NCBI GenBank assembly: GCA_023213395.1
Contig: CM041465.1
Location: 165,175,741-165,239,740 of the forward strand
DNA length: 64,000 bases
Direction of reading: 5' to 3'
Origin: Cycas panzhihuaensis
Taxonomy: Eukaryota; Cycadophyta
Below are positions 33,307 to 45,269 of the stretch, one piece after another (position 1 is the stretch's first letter; each line of letters starts with the position of its first letter). The notes under the pieces are model-generated. The model worked only from the letters and a program-made list of their open reading frames with translations, made no database searches and was not told where the DNA came from. The position numbers and the translations under genes are program-made.

Positions 33307-35460
33307 AAGCTACGGGTACCTTGCCATGTTTAGCAACGACGGGTCCCATGGCGAGGACGGGGACCTCCCTCACCTGGTTTCCTTCCTTCGCGCTAGTAGG
33401 GGGTATTCTTCTCATTTTAGGTTCCAACCTAGGACCCCTCTTGTCGAAGAGCCCAATCACTCTCTCGTGTCACATGTTATCACACGTGTTGACTGTCAGA
33501 CCCCTGGCTCTTCCCTTCTATCACCTCTTACAAGTGATGGTGTCGAGAGTTTTTCTTCTGCCTCTTACGAGAGGCCTTTCCTCGACTCTCCCTTAGAATC
33601 TCTTAGGGATGTTGGGCAACTTGTGGGTCATCTTGGTCCTATTGCTCCCATTCCATCCCGCACCTTGTCCATTCGAAGTAAAGTCATCCATGGGGTGGAT
33701 TACTTTGAAGACAACGAGGCCTTGCTGGAGCACTTAGCGGGCTCTGCACCCAACTTACCTTCTGGTCACCATAAGCTTAGCCACTAGAAGGTCCTAGCGA
33801 TTGGGTTTACATTAGCCAACCCAATCCCATCCTTCGTTTTGTCTCCTCCTGTTGACCTTGCCCCTCTCCATTTCAAAGAGGGGAACTCCATATATATGGG
33901 GGCAACTCAGGACATAGTCCTCACCCCGGGTAAGGTCATTAAGGTAGGGGTGAAATGTACCCCTGATGAAGTAAGGGAATACTCCCTTTTGTTCCAGGAG
34001 TTTCTGGATGACTTCACGTGGGACTACTCTGACATGAAGGGAATTGACCCCTCCATTATCACCCACAACCTCACCACTATTCCTAGCGCTCATCCTATGT
34101 ACTAGAAGTAACGTCCTCTCCATCCTAAACTCTCGGTCGCTATCAAGATGGAGGTTGAGAAACTCTTGGATGCAGGACTTATCACTTCTATCAACTATCC
34201 CAAATGGGTGTCAAACATCGTCCTAGTTGCCAAGAAGAACGGGACCATCCGGATATGTGTTAATTTTTGTGACATTAACAACGCATGTCTCAAAGATAAC
34301 TTCCCGCTCCCCTTTATCGATCAAATCATCGATCGAACTGCTAAATTTGAAGTCATATCCTTGATGGACGACTTCTCTGGTTACAACTAGATACAAATTT
34401 CTCCTGAAGACCATCATAAGATGGCTTTCACCACTCTATGGGGTACTTTCTCCTACAAGTCGATGCCTTTCAGACTTAAAAATGCAGGAGCCACATAGTA
34501 GAGGGCTATGCATTTTATTTTCTATGACCTCATCAACAACACATGGAAGGTATTTATGGATGACATGATGGGTCTCTCGCGTACTAGAACCCATCACCCT
34601 TTGGACTTACGGGCCATCTTCACATGATGCCATAAGTATCATGTTAGTCTCAACTCGATTAAATGCGTGTTTACCATCACTTCTGGCAAACTCCTGGGGT
34701 TCCTTGTGTCAAAGCAAGGGATCCAAATCGATCCAGACAAAGTCAAGGCAATCCTTGATATGCCATCTCCTAGAACGCAATGATAAGTTAAGTCGTTTCT
34801 AGATAGGCTCAGTTTCCTTAGGTATTTTTTGGCAGACTTCGCCATAAACGCCAAACCCCTTACCAACCTATTAAAGAAAGGAGCCCCATTTGTTTGGTCG
34901 ATTAAGGCCCAACAAGCCTTCAAAGGACTAAAGGAAGCACTCGCCTCCACTCCAACGTTGGCACCTCCTCGCTTTGATAGGCCCTTCATCTTGTATACCT
35001 TGGCAATCGATGAATCCTTGGGCACAATGCTTGTGCAAGAGGACGATTTAGGAATTAATAGAGTGATCTATTTCATCAGTCGCACCCTTGTGGCTGCCGA
35101 GATTAACTATTCCCCCCGCCAAGAAGGAATGTCTCTCCTTGGTTCATGTGACCAAGAAGTTCAGACATTATTTGCTCAGAGACACCACCAAGGTGATCAT
35201 CCAATCCGATCCCTTGTGCTTCTTACTTACTCGATTTGACCTAACCGGTAGGACTGGTCATTGGGCCATCCTACTCCAAGAGTTTGACCTTCAAATCATT
35301 AATAGGAAGTCAAAGAAGGGAATGATAGTGGCAGAACAACTAGTCAATGCCCCCATTCCCAACACGTGCGACGTTCCTGTTGATGATTCTCTCTCTAACG
35401 AGTCTATCCTGACCATCCAGGGCACCTCTCCTCATCTGCTTACCGATAGCAAGTGTTATG
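33307..35460 (+). pseudogene. Reverse transcriptase and RNase H of element C
   Basis: It begins with a linker, then VDYFEDNEALLEHLAGS and DLAPLHFKEGN. Polymerase blocks: MEVEKLLDAGLITSINYPKW, IRICVNFCDINNACLKDNF, ISLMDDFSGYN, MPFRLKNAGAT, and the catalytic FMDD at 34553-34564, intact here unlike in B. The Gypsy RNase H follows (FDRPFILYTLAIDES), then a frameshift near 35105 and ECLSLVHVTKKFRHYL in the next frame, then GHWAILLQEFDLQII. Many stops, including two adjacent (34497-34502) where B has Tyr-Gln. Confidence 0.8.
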
Positions 35461-36698
35461 GTGACATTGTGTGGTATCTCACTCAGCAACAATACCGCCC
35501 TGAAGCCAATAACAAAGTCAGGTCGCGCATCCACACCACCACCAGACAATACTTTCTCGTAGACGAAGTGTTGTATAAAAGATCCTTTGATGGGATCCTT
35601 CTTCGCTGCGTCGCTTCGGATGAAACAGACCAGATACTCCGTGAATGCCATCATGGAATTTGTGGGGGCCACTTTGGGGGCCAATCCATGGCCCAAAGGA
35701 TCCTTCACATGGGCTATTATTGGCCGCCCCTTTTCAAGGACGCCCATGCCTACGCCCTGAGATGTTGACGATGCCAAGAGCACACTAACATCTCTCACAT
35801 GCCTTCCGAAGCCCTCCATCCTATCATATCTCAATGGCCCTTTACTTAATGGGGTTTAGACCTCATTGGTGCCATATCACCACCTTCTTCATCACAACAC
35901 AAGTACATCTTGACTGCCACGGAGTATTTCACAAAATGGGCAGAGGCAATCCCTCTGTCTACTACGCCTGGCAAGATAATAGCCACCTTCATCTACCAGC
36001 ATATCATTTGCCGCTTCGAGATTCCAGATATCTTGATCACAGACAATGGAACCCCCTTTTGTAACAAGGAGATGGATGAGCTTTACGAGAAGTTCAAGAT
36101 TTCTCATAAGACCTCATCTCCTTATTACCCTCAAGCAAACAGACAAGTTGAATTATTCAACAAAACCCTTATTAATATTCTAAAGAAAACTGTCGTGCAA
36201 TCTCAAAGAGATTAGCATCTTCAGCTCCCTTCCACCTTGTGGGCCTATCATACTTCTATTAGTATGGCTACTAGAATGACACCATTCTCCTTAGTATATA
36301 GAACTGAGGCAGTACTCCCACTGGAAGTGGAGATCCCCTCTCTACGAGTCTCCCTTAGAGGTCTTATCGATGAGGAGTCTATCCATCAGGCTCGCCTCTT
36401 AGACCTTGAGGCTCTGGATGAGAGACGTTTAGTGGCTTACCAAGCAAACCTTGCTTTGAAAGCCTGCTCACAAAGGACTTACGACAAACATCTTCGTACC
36501 CATCCTTTATATCGTGGGGACTACGTCCTCAAGCTAGAATATCTCCACGATCGCCTAACCAAATTTGGGCCTAAATGGATTGGTCCCTTTGTCATTCTCG
36601 AGAGCCTCGATAACGATGCTTATAGGATCGCCACCTTAGAAGGCCTAGAATTTGAGAAGGTGGTCAACAGAAAATTCCTCAAGAAATTTTATGCATGA
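35461..36698 (+). pseudogene. Integrase of element C
   Basis: Zinc-binding region CHHGICGGHFGGQS...YALRC-stop-RCQEH, with the stop arising as TGA where B has CGA. The core carries WGLDLIGAI, then ITDNGTPFCNKEM and ANRQVELFNK, preserving the D, D and E residues. The C-terminus has FGPKWIGPFVILESL and ends KFLKKFYA at 36698. Stops near 35768, 35849 and 36213 kill it. Confidence 0.8.
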
Positions 36699-37559
36699 TC
36701 CTCTCGGCGATCCCTTCGCCACACTCTGAAATGAGCCTAAACTACCGCCCTAAGCTTGTTCGCATTCCCCCTACCCTTAGGTGGAATGGATAGCTTAGGT
36801 CCTCATTCTTTTTGGTTCTTTCCTTAGGATCCTTGTTCCCTCTTTCTTGGGAACCTCGCCTCCTTATTTGGGCATCCCCCAATTAGAGCGACTCTTGGGG
36901 TATTGTCACTCCCTCCTATCACTATTTCCTTTGCATATCCCGCTATGCTCCCACATGGACATGCATGTCACCCTATGTCTTAGCCTCACGCGTAGCCATC
37001 GCCACTACTCATAGTGATCGTGCGCATCCCCGGTAGAGATATGGTCCTACATGAAAGGAAATATGCGTCTAACTCATAATGAATAACACATCACATCCAC
37101 ATCAAAAACAAGCATAACTCTAGCTATGTGATAGTCAAAACATCACCTACTACATCATCATGCATTCATGCATACTCACACTCATATATATATACTCTCA
37201 TATATACACACAAAGACTAAAACATCATAAACATACATATCCATTATGCATCCATTGCAATGTATACCACAAACACCATCTCATGTGTCAAATGGGGTAC
37301 CAATCACCCCGTCTATATATACAAAATCAATCCTCATAACATACAAATGATAGTATATCATCCATGGGAAGTCGGTGTCCTTCCAAGGGGGGTACAATCA
37401 TATGTCTCAATATGGTGACCCCCTAGAGGCCCGCGCTTTCCCTCATCACATCCCAACCTACATCATACCCTACTGCTGCCCCTCTCCAGGGGCGTCATCT
37501 CTTGGTCAGTGTGATCCCTCTCCCAGGGACAACATGCCTCCTAGGCTCCTCCGTAGCCT
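36699..37559. other. Spacer between convergent genes of element C
   Basis: Non-coding, matching B's 19716-20434 in position. It contains short TATATA runs near 37187-37206 and 37313-37320, and CATCATAAACAT-like AT-rich sequence. Confidence 0.45.
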
Positions 37560-39380
37560 CTAGGAGCTCCCTGCCTCGCTCCCCTCATCGCGTGGCCTCC
37601 TTAGTGTTGTCACCACTGTGTAGGTATATGTCCTGTTTTGGCTCGACCTTGATGCCACCTGATCTACCAGCTGATCGTATCGAGCCTGGATATGATCTCT
37701 CTCGCCCTCTACTCCCTGGAGTCTCGTCTCCATGCTCCAGAACTTCTCCTCCATCCCTCAGAGACGCTTCTCTAGGATTGCCATCCATATCCTGCCCTCT
37801 GCGTCTCTGCTTGCTCCTCCCTGAGCCTCTAGCGCCTGTACATGACTTTTCAGTGCATCTCGCTTGTTCCGAGTCTTGTCCAGCTCTCGCTGTAGCCGTC
37901 CCCTAAATGCTACATGCTCTTGGGACTCTACAGCCCATATATCCCTCGCCCTCGCTAATGGGGCGAATGATACCATGTGGGCACCAGCCGATCTGGGTGC
38001 ATCCCCAGCCTGGATAGGTGGCTGCCCCTCTATGTACACCTGAGGGAACATCTCCCTCACCATAGCCTCCACCAACTGCCGGATCTCTACGGTACCTGCA
38101 AACCCAACATGCCATATGTCAGTATATATCTAGCCACATACTAAACCAAAACCAAATCAAAGCGTGTGAGCATCTGGCTATCAAACAATGAGGAAAGTAA
38201 GGCCTCACCTGCTGCAGTCGGTGGCTCCTCTGCCTATACGATGGCCTCTGCCCCTGGCACTCCACTAACTACTGGTACCTCCTCCTCTAGCACCTCCTCT
38301 GCAACTGCCTCCACTGATGGAGCTTGCGTCCCTCTCTCTACTGGTGGAGCTGTCCCCCTAGGTCTCTCCACAATCCTCAATCTCTGAGCTCATGTCACAG
38401 GCCCCCTCGTCTCCTCGGAAGTCCTTGATGGGCTTGCCTCCTCTATAGCTTTGTGATGGGCTAGCCCCATCTTCTCCATCGCCTCCATCTCCTCCATCAC
38501 CACCGTCATCGTCTCTAGGGACAGACCTTACCACTCTTGCCTCCTTGTCACTATCCCATCTCATCGCTCAGTAGGGATCCGAGGTGTAGTCAGTCATGGT
38601 AAGGAGATCTAGCGACGTAGCATCCACGGACCTCCTGATGTATGCCTGATCCTTAACTCCTATGAACCGGGTCTGCCATCTATGTACCATGGGTGCCTAC
38701 TCTTATATGGGGTGTGGTCCCCCTGGTGGTGCCACTTCTACAAAGTGATCGAAGAACCATCATTGCAAGAGGGTGCTATAAGATAATCCACCGCTACCTG
38801 TCATCCTGATAGTGTCTAGTTGAGCGACGAGGTTCACTGCTATGAGGGTGGCCCAATCCAATTACTCCCCAGCCTTGCACCTCCGTACTGCATCGATCCA
38901 GCCGCATTTGATGTCTCTATAGTTCTATTTCCAGGATATCCAGAACAGAAGGCATAGCGTGATCAACTTCCTCACACAAGGAATCCTAGATATCACCATA
39001 CTTTGTAGAGGCACTCCTCACCTCTCCCACCTATCCTGGCCCATAAAAAACATAGCTACCTCTCGATGGGCCGCCTCGTTGCTAGGCAATGCTCCTAATG
39101 AGGCTGGTCTCCCTGTCGCTGGCACTCTAAGGATTCGTCAGATATCTTTGGGTGTCACCATCACGTCCTCTACTTGGGGCAGATGGAACATGTATCTCTG
39201 CCTGTCCCAATGCGACACGATGTCTACCAACAACCTCTAATTTGACATGTACTGTGGCATCCTTGTGACCTTCAGCAGGCCACATCGTGCCAAGATCCAC
39301 TGATCCTCCCTCATGATTATCTCTATAAAACTCAACATAGCCATACCAATGTTCTCGCGGTTCTCCACCACGATCACCAT
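37560..39380 (-). pseudogene. Antisense PMD-like gene in element C, intron-containing
   Basis: Starts at ATG 39380-39378, directly after a splice acceptor (GTTTTACAG). The PMD-like block reads RLLVDIVSHWDRQR, YMFHLPQVEDVMVTP, ILRVPATGRPASLG, followed by FMGQDRWERWGVPLQS and WFFDHFVEVAPPGGP. An acidic/glycine repeat (DDDGGDGGDGGDGED) stands where B has its acidic run. After the intron (38208-38096) the second exon is better kept than in B: EMFPQVYIEGQPPIQAGDAP, then a coiled-coil-like LQRELDKTRNKRDALKSHV and MEEKFWSMETRLQGVEGERD. At least six stops in exon 1. Position, exon layout and orientation relative to gag-pol equal B's. Confidence 0.6.
38096..38208 (-). other. Spliceosomal-type intron of the antisense gene (C)
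   Basis: Minus-strand donor TGCAGCAG/GTGAGGCC and acceptor GGTTTGCAG/GTACCG bound 113 bp. Exon 2 after it (IRQLVEAMVREMFPQ) matches B's exon 2 (VQRLVEAMLREMFPQ). Confidence 0.65.
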
Positions 39381-40047
39381 CTGTAAAACGCCATCAAACA
39401 TGTCAATCTATAGCCAACACCTACTCTCAGCCTCTCAGGGCTCTCCCTCGGCCTCATTTAGTCAAGACTTGGGGACCTTTGGGGCCTCCTTTTCATTTTT
39501 CACTTATTTTATCTTCGTACTATGCTAAACTTTGCAGTCTGCAGAAGTTTAGGCAGTCCATGACGATCGGGGCCTGCAAAGAAAGATCGCAACACTGTGA
39601 TATTTGCCGCGGTGCGAACATCACCCCCCGAAAGGGGGGGTTCCCAGACCCAAAAAACCCCAAAAATTCCTTGTGGTGGGCTGTAGTCAGGCCCACCGGG
39701 ACCAAGGTTGCTTAATGCCCTGATCTCGCCCCTCTCTGGGTCTAATTTAGACTTTGGGAGGTCATTTTTTGCCCTTAAGGGGCCTAAAAATTACATTAAA
39801 AATTCATAAAAAAGCATCACAACTCAAATGCAATTTCGGGAGGGGTTTTGGCGATCAACTGACTGGATCAGGTCGTGTGATCGTCATCTCGCTCTCCCAG
39901 TCACGCTGGCTGCCTCCTCACTTCGATCCAATGGCCAGATCTCTCACTGCGTGTCCTAGAAGTGGGGTAGCACTCCGTTGCATAAGGAATGAGCTCTGGA
40001 TTTCATACGAGAGCTTGTGAAAATGAAATCCTTTTTCGTTCGAGTTT

Positions 40048-40056
40048 CCTTATATA
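40048..40056 (-). promoter_or_regulatory. TATA box for the antisense gene (element C)
   Basis: Minus strand TATATAAGG preceded by GGGGGTCCCGCC, about 670 bp upstream of the antisense ATG. It matches B's box in sequence, spacing and GC-rich upstream context. Confidence 0.55.
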
Positions 40057-40596
40057 GGCGGGACCCCCATTGGGCACTTCCTCCTTTTTCACCTCTGAGG
40101 CAGCCTTCGAGACCATATTTTTGCCCTGGCCAACATTACTTTCTGGCCTAGTTCCTCTTTTCATCTCCGTGGTCTCCTTTCGACCCGTTTCTCTTGGCGC
40201 ATTAATGATACCCTAAGCGGCTCATTTTGGCCAAAGCCCCCTTATCTCATTTTGCGTGCCACTCCCGTGCATGCCTGAGTTTATACTCGTTTAGCTCATT
40301 TCACCAGCCTGGACTCATTTTCGCAATCCATTTTTGCTGTTGGCACTCCCATAGGGAGTGTCCCCTCTAGCTGGGCATCCCTTTGTGCTTCCTTAAGCCA
40401 GTTTAAGCGCCCTAGAGGCCCCTTTTTCCGCCATTTTCTTCCCTATTCGTGGGGTAGCCTTCCCTGCCTTTAGGTCACCTCATTGCCAGGCCTTGGTACC
40501 CCTTCATGGCCACCGTTACTAGCCACACAGGGTCCTCTTCTTGCCTCTTTCTTCAGTTACATTGCACTTCTTTTAGTAAAGAAGTCGTTCTTACTC

Positions 40597-41013
40597 ATGG
40601 CTCTTTTCATTTTCACCAATGGTGGAAGTCACGGTAATCCTGGTCCTTCTACCGTCGCATGGATACTCCATGATTCCTCTGGGTATGACTACCTGCACTC
40701 TGGAATCTTCCTTCCTGAGGTAACCAATAACGAAGTCGAGTACACGGCTGTTATTAAAGCCCTCACTGACTCATTATATTTCTATCACAGACCTGTCATC
40801 CTTCTTTGTGACTCCCAAGTGGTGGTGTCCCATCTCACCCAGGTCTACCAGGTGCGGTGCCCATGCTTGAGAGCCCTGGCTTCGATCGCAAGGTCACTAT
40901 TGGCTCACTTCTAGTCTGTTGACGTTTGCATATTCCCTGGGCACTCAATGCTGAGGCTAACATCCTTGTTCGCCTCATCCTTGAGTGTCGCCTCCCTCTT
41001 CTCAGCGACCGCC
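40597..41013 (+). pseudogene. Second RNase H of element C
   Basis: From the ATG at 40597 the protein reads FTNGGSHGNPGP (first catalytic Asp changed to Asn), NNEVEYTAVIKAL (Glu kept), LLCDSQVVVSHL (Asp kept). After a stop at 40912-40914 and a frame change comes HIPWALNAEANIL, where the last Asp is also lost. An open frame extends upstream to 40483, but those 38 residues have no counterpart signature. It lies about 360 bp before the 3' LTR and about 540 bp beyond the antisense TATA box, as in B. Confidence 0.75.
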
Positions 41014-41371
41014 TTTGAGAGACTTGCTTGGCCTGCCCGTTGCCCAAGTCTTTGGCTGCCTTTCTCTTAGCTTATTTATCTAGTCTGCTGGTTGTCGTTA
41101 CATTATCCATTATATTTCAACGATGGAGGCATTCCCTTTTTTCATTCCTTTCATCTCCAGGTCAACTTCTAGATGACACATAGGCAGTCCCTATGTTGTC
41201 CTCGTCTTTGTCTTCCTTGCCCATGCATTCCACCATGACACTCACCGACACCCTTGGTCCATATTCTGTTCATGATTTATATATACACACATGTGCTACT
41301 AACAGTTTTAGTTGCCAGTATTCGCTATCACACCATGCTTCCAAGCAGTGAGGCTCTCACGCCATAGGCGA

Positions 41372-44072
41372 TGTTTCCCAGCTACCGGGAATGGACTTGA
41401 GACAAGTCGACTCAGGTAAGCACAGGTATATACTTCTCACTTTTATCCTCACTTTTGCTTGGTAGAAGTTGTTTAGAGTATCGTTTGATACATGTTTGCT
41501 TGCCTTTTGTGTGATCGCATTGCCTTCTCTACTTGATCACATTGCTTGCGCCTACTGCACGCTATTTAGCCTATGATGACCCACCACGGGGCACTTCTTA
41601 GCGAGTCATACACCCCATATGGCACTCAACTGCCTGCAACACCTCCACAACTCCTTAAACATTGTTGTTGGTAGCGATTCGCTCGCATCAACACTCCTGT
41701 CACCACTTTGAGCCCCCTTCTAGGTGTGACAGGACCTCTTCGAGACTTGTTTCTCTCTTTCGACCACTTGCCAGCTACCTGGGCATGAGCTCCTAGCCTG
41801 CCAAGCCTCTGCACACCCCTCTTTTTGGCTATAGGCCTTAGTTTTATCTTTATTTTAGCTTTTAGTCCCACACCACTGTAAATTAAGCAGTACTAAGAAG
41901 TTTGTTGCGATGCAACTGTCTAAATTTATTTTCTTTAATCCGTCGTGGTAATTCTTTCTCTTTTTGTAAAACTGCCATGTGGTGCCTTCAATTACTCACC
42001 CCTACCGTAACCCTAATCGTTCATTTAGGGTTGGGATGAGTATAAAACCCAAAAATGAATTTATTTTGCTCTCTTCTTCGCTCATTTTTGCTCTCTACTC
42101 CTCCTAACATTCTGCTATTTCCCCCAGATCTTCTCCTCTACTCTGGCTCCTCTTCCACAAGTGCATCTGCTACATCTCAGGCCCTGCTGCAGTGGCTCTA
42201 AGCTTCCCTTTGCAGGTCCTATATGTGGAAGGAGAATACTCTCAGTGCACCAGCAAGCAAGCTCCAAGAACTAAGAGCGGCATCCACATTTTACCTCCCC
42301 TTCAGCCTAGGTCTGAAATGCCTTCTTGACACAAGTTTTTCCTGTTATTTTTGGCAGAAAAGGACTCTCCTCTTCTGCCCTACAAGTACCCTTTCAACTT
42401 CCCTTAGGTTTTGCTATGATTTCTTTCCTTTATGAGAAGTTCTTTGGTCAATTTTTGCTCCTCTTTTTCACTTCAGAGGAGTTTGTCTCTTTGCTTCCTA
42501 TCTTGCACTGTTTTTCCTCTCTTTTCCCACAAGCCTACTCTAGGGTGGTTATGTAAGAGGGTTGCATAAGGTTGGGCAGAGGAAGAAAGGCGGGATCTAT
42601 CCCCTTGTTGGCCTTCTCCCCAAGGGTTTACCCTTCCCTTCCTTTCTCTTCCACTCCGTGCCGCCCTCTGGAGTTGGGTTAGGGATAGTGAGAGGCTTAT
42701 CTTAGTTCTGAAATTAGTGTTGGTAGCCCTCACCACACTGGTTTTAAACCTGCACCCTTAGGTTTTGGGCATTACATAAGCCCCGAAAGCTATCCTGGTT
42801 CAATTTTGATCTTCGGCTTGCCCCGGTGTGACGATTTGCTATCTGTAGCACCTCATCCCTTGGGTCTATCCGTGCACCATCTCGTTGGTTTGTTATATCT
42901 TCTACTTGCTATCTAGAACAACCATCATACTCTTGTCTTTTCCCATTGAGGCTACGTGGAGGTATTTGCGGGTAGGTTGGCCATTTTGAGGCTAACCTTC
43001 CTATCTTAGTTATTGCTTGGCGCTGCCTAGATCTGAGATTTGTTCGATGGTTTTTGGAGTAGAGTGCATTACTTTTTAGCTTGATTTATTAGCCATCTTT
43101 TACATTTATATACATATTAGACATACTTGGCAGCCCCCTTCTCTGGAAGGGAGAAACCTTTTCTTGTGATTGACAGGTTCACGGTGGCGAAAGCACGGAA
43201 AAGGTGGACTTCTTTGATAGGTAAGCCCTTCGCTAGTGGTGCTTTCAGTTTCTTCCTTGTCTCATTTTTTCACTATTTTGCTTTCACATATCGGGGAAGG
43301 TAAGGTAGCCCCTTGTCCATTTCGGTAACCATCGTCAACTAGCCCCACACCCGTGCAGTGAGTTCGAGCAGACGAGTGCGAAAAGAGCAGAAGGATGTGA
43401 CATTTTAGCCACGCTTCACTCCCAGGTATGCCTCCTCATTTTCTTGTCTCTTTGTTGTGCTTTTGCCATTTATTTGCAAACTTTGCATGCTAAGTCACAT
43501 AAGAAACAAAAGGGAAATGAACGTATCTCTTGCATTCATAAGCTCTTTTCTTTTCATAATCATTTACTTCGTATGTAGATAGGACTTAGACATGAATCGC
43601 GTACTCTTTAAGCCCCATCTCATCCATACATAAGAGGATTTGTCCCTTAGTCTTGCCTTTGATACTTCGCGTACTCTTGCTTGACATACTACATAACAAC
43701 CTAATCCTAGTCTACATCCCTCTTCTACTTGAGCTAGGTCATCACATATCACATGCACCTACTTGCACGTTGCCTTCTCCCTCCTGTGAGAAGATGCAAC
43801 CTTCTAGAGTCCCCCCTATTCTTCTCGGCCATCCAAGGGGTAGGTGGGCCTCCTCCTTTGGGGCAACCCAAGGCCTTGCCTTATGTCCTCTTTCTGAAGA
43901 TTACCCTAAGGTAATTAGGCACCATTCGTGGGTCCTGAACTCGCGCTCCGGCGCACAGACGCCCTGTGTGGTGTTCTTTCTTGCCATTAGGATCCCATCC
44001 ATAACCTGCCCATTACCATTGATAGTCTATTTCCTTCTAAGCATAGAAGACCACCCCGTAGACGTGAATCCA
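41372..44072 (+). repeat. 3' LTR of element C
   Basis: It starts TGTTTCCCAGCTACCGGG, the cleanest copy of the family start, and ends CGTGAATCCA. It aligns with 10553-13260 throughout and keeps the telobox/TATA block (TATAAAA 42041-42047). The following CTTAC is the presumed target duplication. Confidence 0.85.
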
Positions 44073-45269
44073 CTTACTAAGCCCACTAATATAACTAACT
44101 ATTTTCTTGGCTATATAATTAATCTTTCTTATAACTGTCACTACGTACTATTACCCTTATTTTTTATTCTTGCTTATTAATCTATGAGTGTGCCATCTCC
44201 TCTAAGACTTACACTCTGAATTATTGGATAAATCAAGTTGCTAAGAGTTGGCTACTTAGCATAGAGGTTCCTACCAATGATCAACAAGCAGCCAAATTTC
44301 TAACAATGTATACCACAAGCATAAAAAACCAACCATTGGGCCCCCAAAACCATTGAGATCCACCATGTAATTGCCATATACAAATTAGCATCCATTAATT
44401 ATAACTAAATGCCTCACTAGTAGTTGGGAAAAGGACTAGTTGCCCATATTGGAAAGGTTATCAAATTGGTATATTAGCCATAAAATAGGTTAGTCATGAT
44501 AATACAAATTGGTCAATACAATATTATTAATTATCCACTCCCTTCATTAGTCAAGAACGTAAACCAATGATATATCTAGTACAATAACCTCAATATTCTT
44601 CAACTACTTGTCTTTGACTTTCCATGAACTACCTTTTCCTAAAGAGTCATTTAGTAGGTAATCACCTGCCAAAAATACACCAGATTATTGGTCGACATTA
44701 ATTTATCCCTAATAGGATGACCCCTTTCTAGTTCTTGATATACTTTCATTTATTCCTAGGTCGATAGCCTTTTGAGTATCTAGTTCAAGCTTGTCACAAT
44801 CAAATCTCAATTGATTTTGGGTCCCCTTCTAAATGCCTTTGGTAGTTTCCTATTATAAAATTTACTTATTTGGTAGTCTACACACCTTCCTCTTATCATC
44901 ATAACCACTACCTAAACCAAAAATACAAGAATGCAACATGGATAACATCTTATTTTGCTCCTCCTACTCTTATGCTAATTGCAAGTTGTAATGATTTTGA
45001 GCCACCTCCTCATTTTGTCTTACTTTCATAATTTGCTCATTCTAACTCATCCCTTCAAATTGTTGATGATCATTATGAGCATTAGTATTAGTCCTAGACT
45101 TAGGATTATGAGTCTACACTACATAAGCATCAACTTTGGCTCTAGTATCCTTGATTAATACTTCATTATTTATTATATATTTGGTACCATTGTCAACTTG
45201 GCCAATGGAAACTACCTATATTATAGTTGACTAAACCACCCTTAATAACACTTGAGCCTGATGTAGTCT
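44073..45269. other. AT-rich sequence right of element C
   Basis: No coding region recognised. It may hold the C-terminal part of the minus-strand LINE ORF1 described next, too decayed to read. Confidence 0.35.

Larger units (their letters stand above)
10553..44072 (+). mobile_element. Ty3/Gypsy Tat-type retrotransposon C, split by B
   Basis: LTRs at 10553-13260 and 41372-44072 are direct copies, about 8-10% different by eye over a sampled 330 bases, mostly transitions. The flanks CCTAC and CTTAC match at four of five bases. Internal order on the plus strand: gag, protease, reverse transcriptase with RNase H, integrase, an antisense PMD-like gene, a second RNase H, 3' LTR. Without the inserted B element C would be about 17 kb. 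Long LTRs, a second RNase H, an extra antisense gene, and B's primer binding site of TGGCGACC...TGGGGA form point to the Tat/Ogre branch. C's own primer site is largely missing where B sits. Confidence 0.85.
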
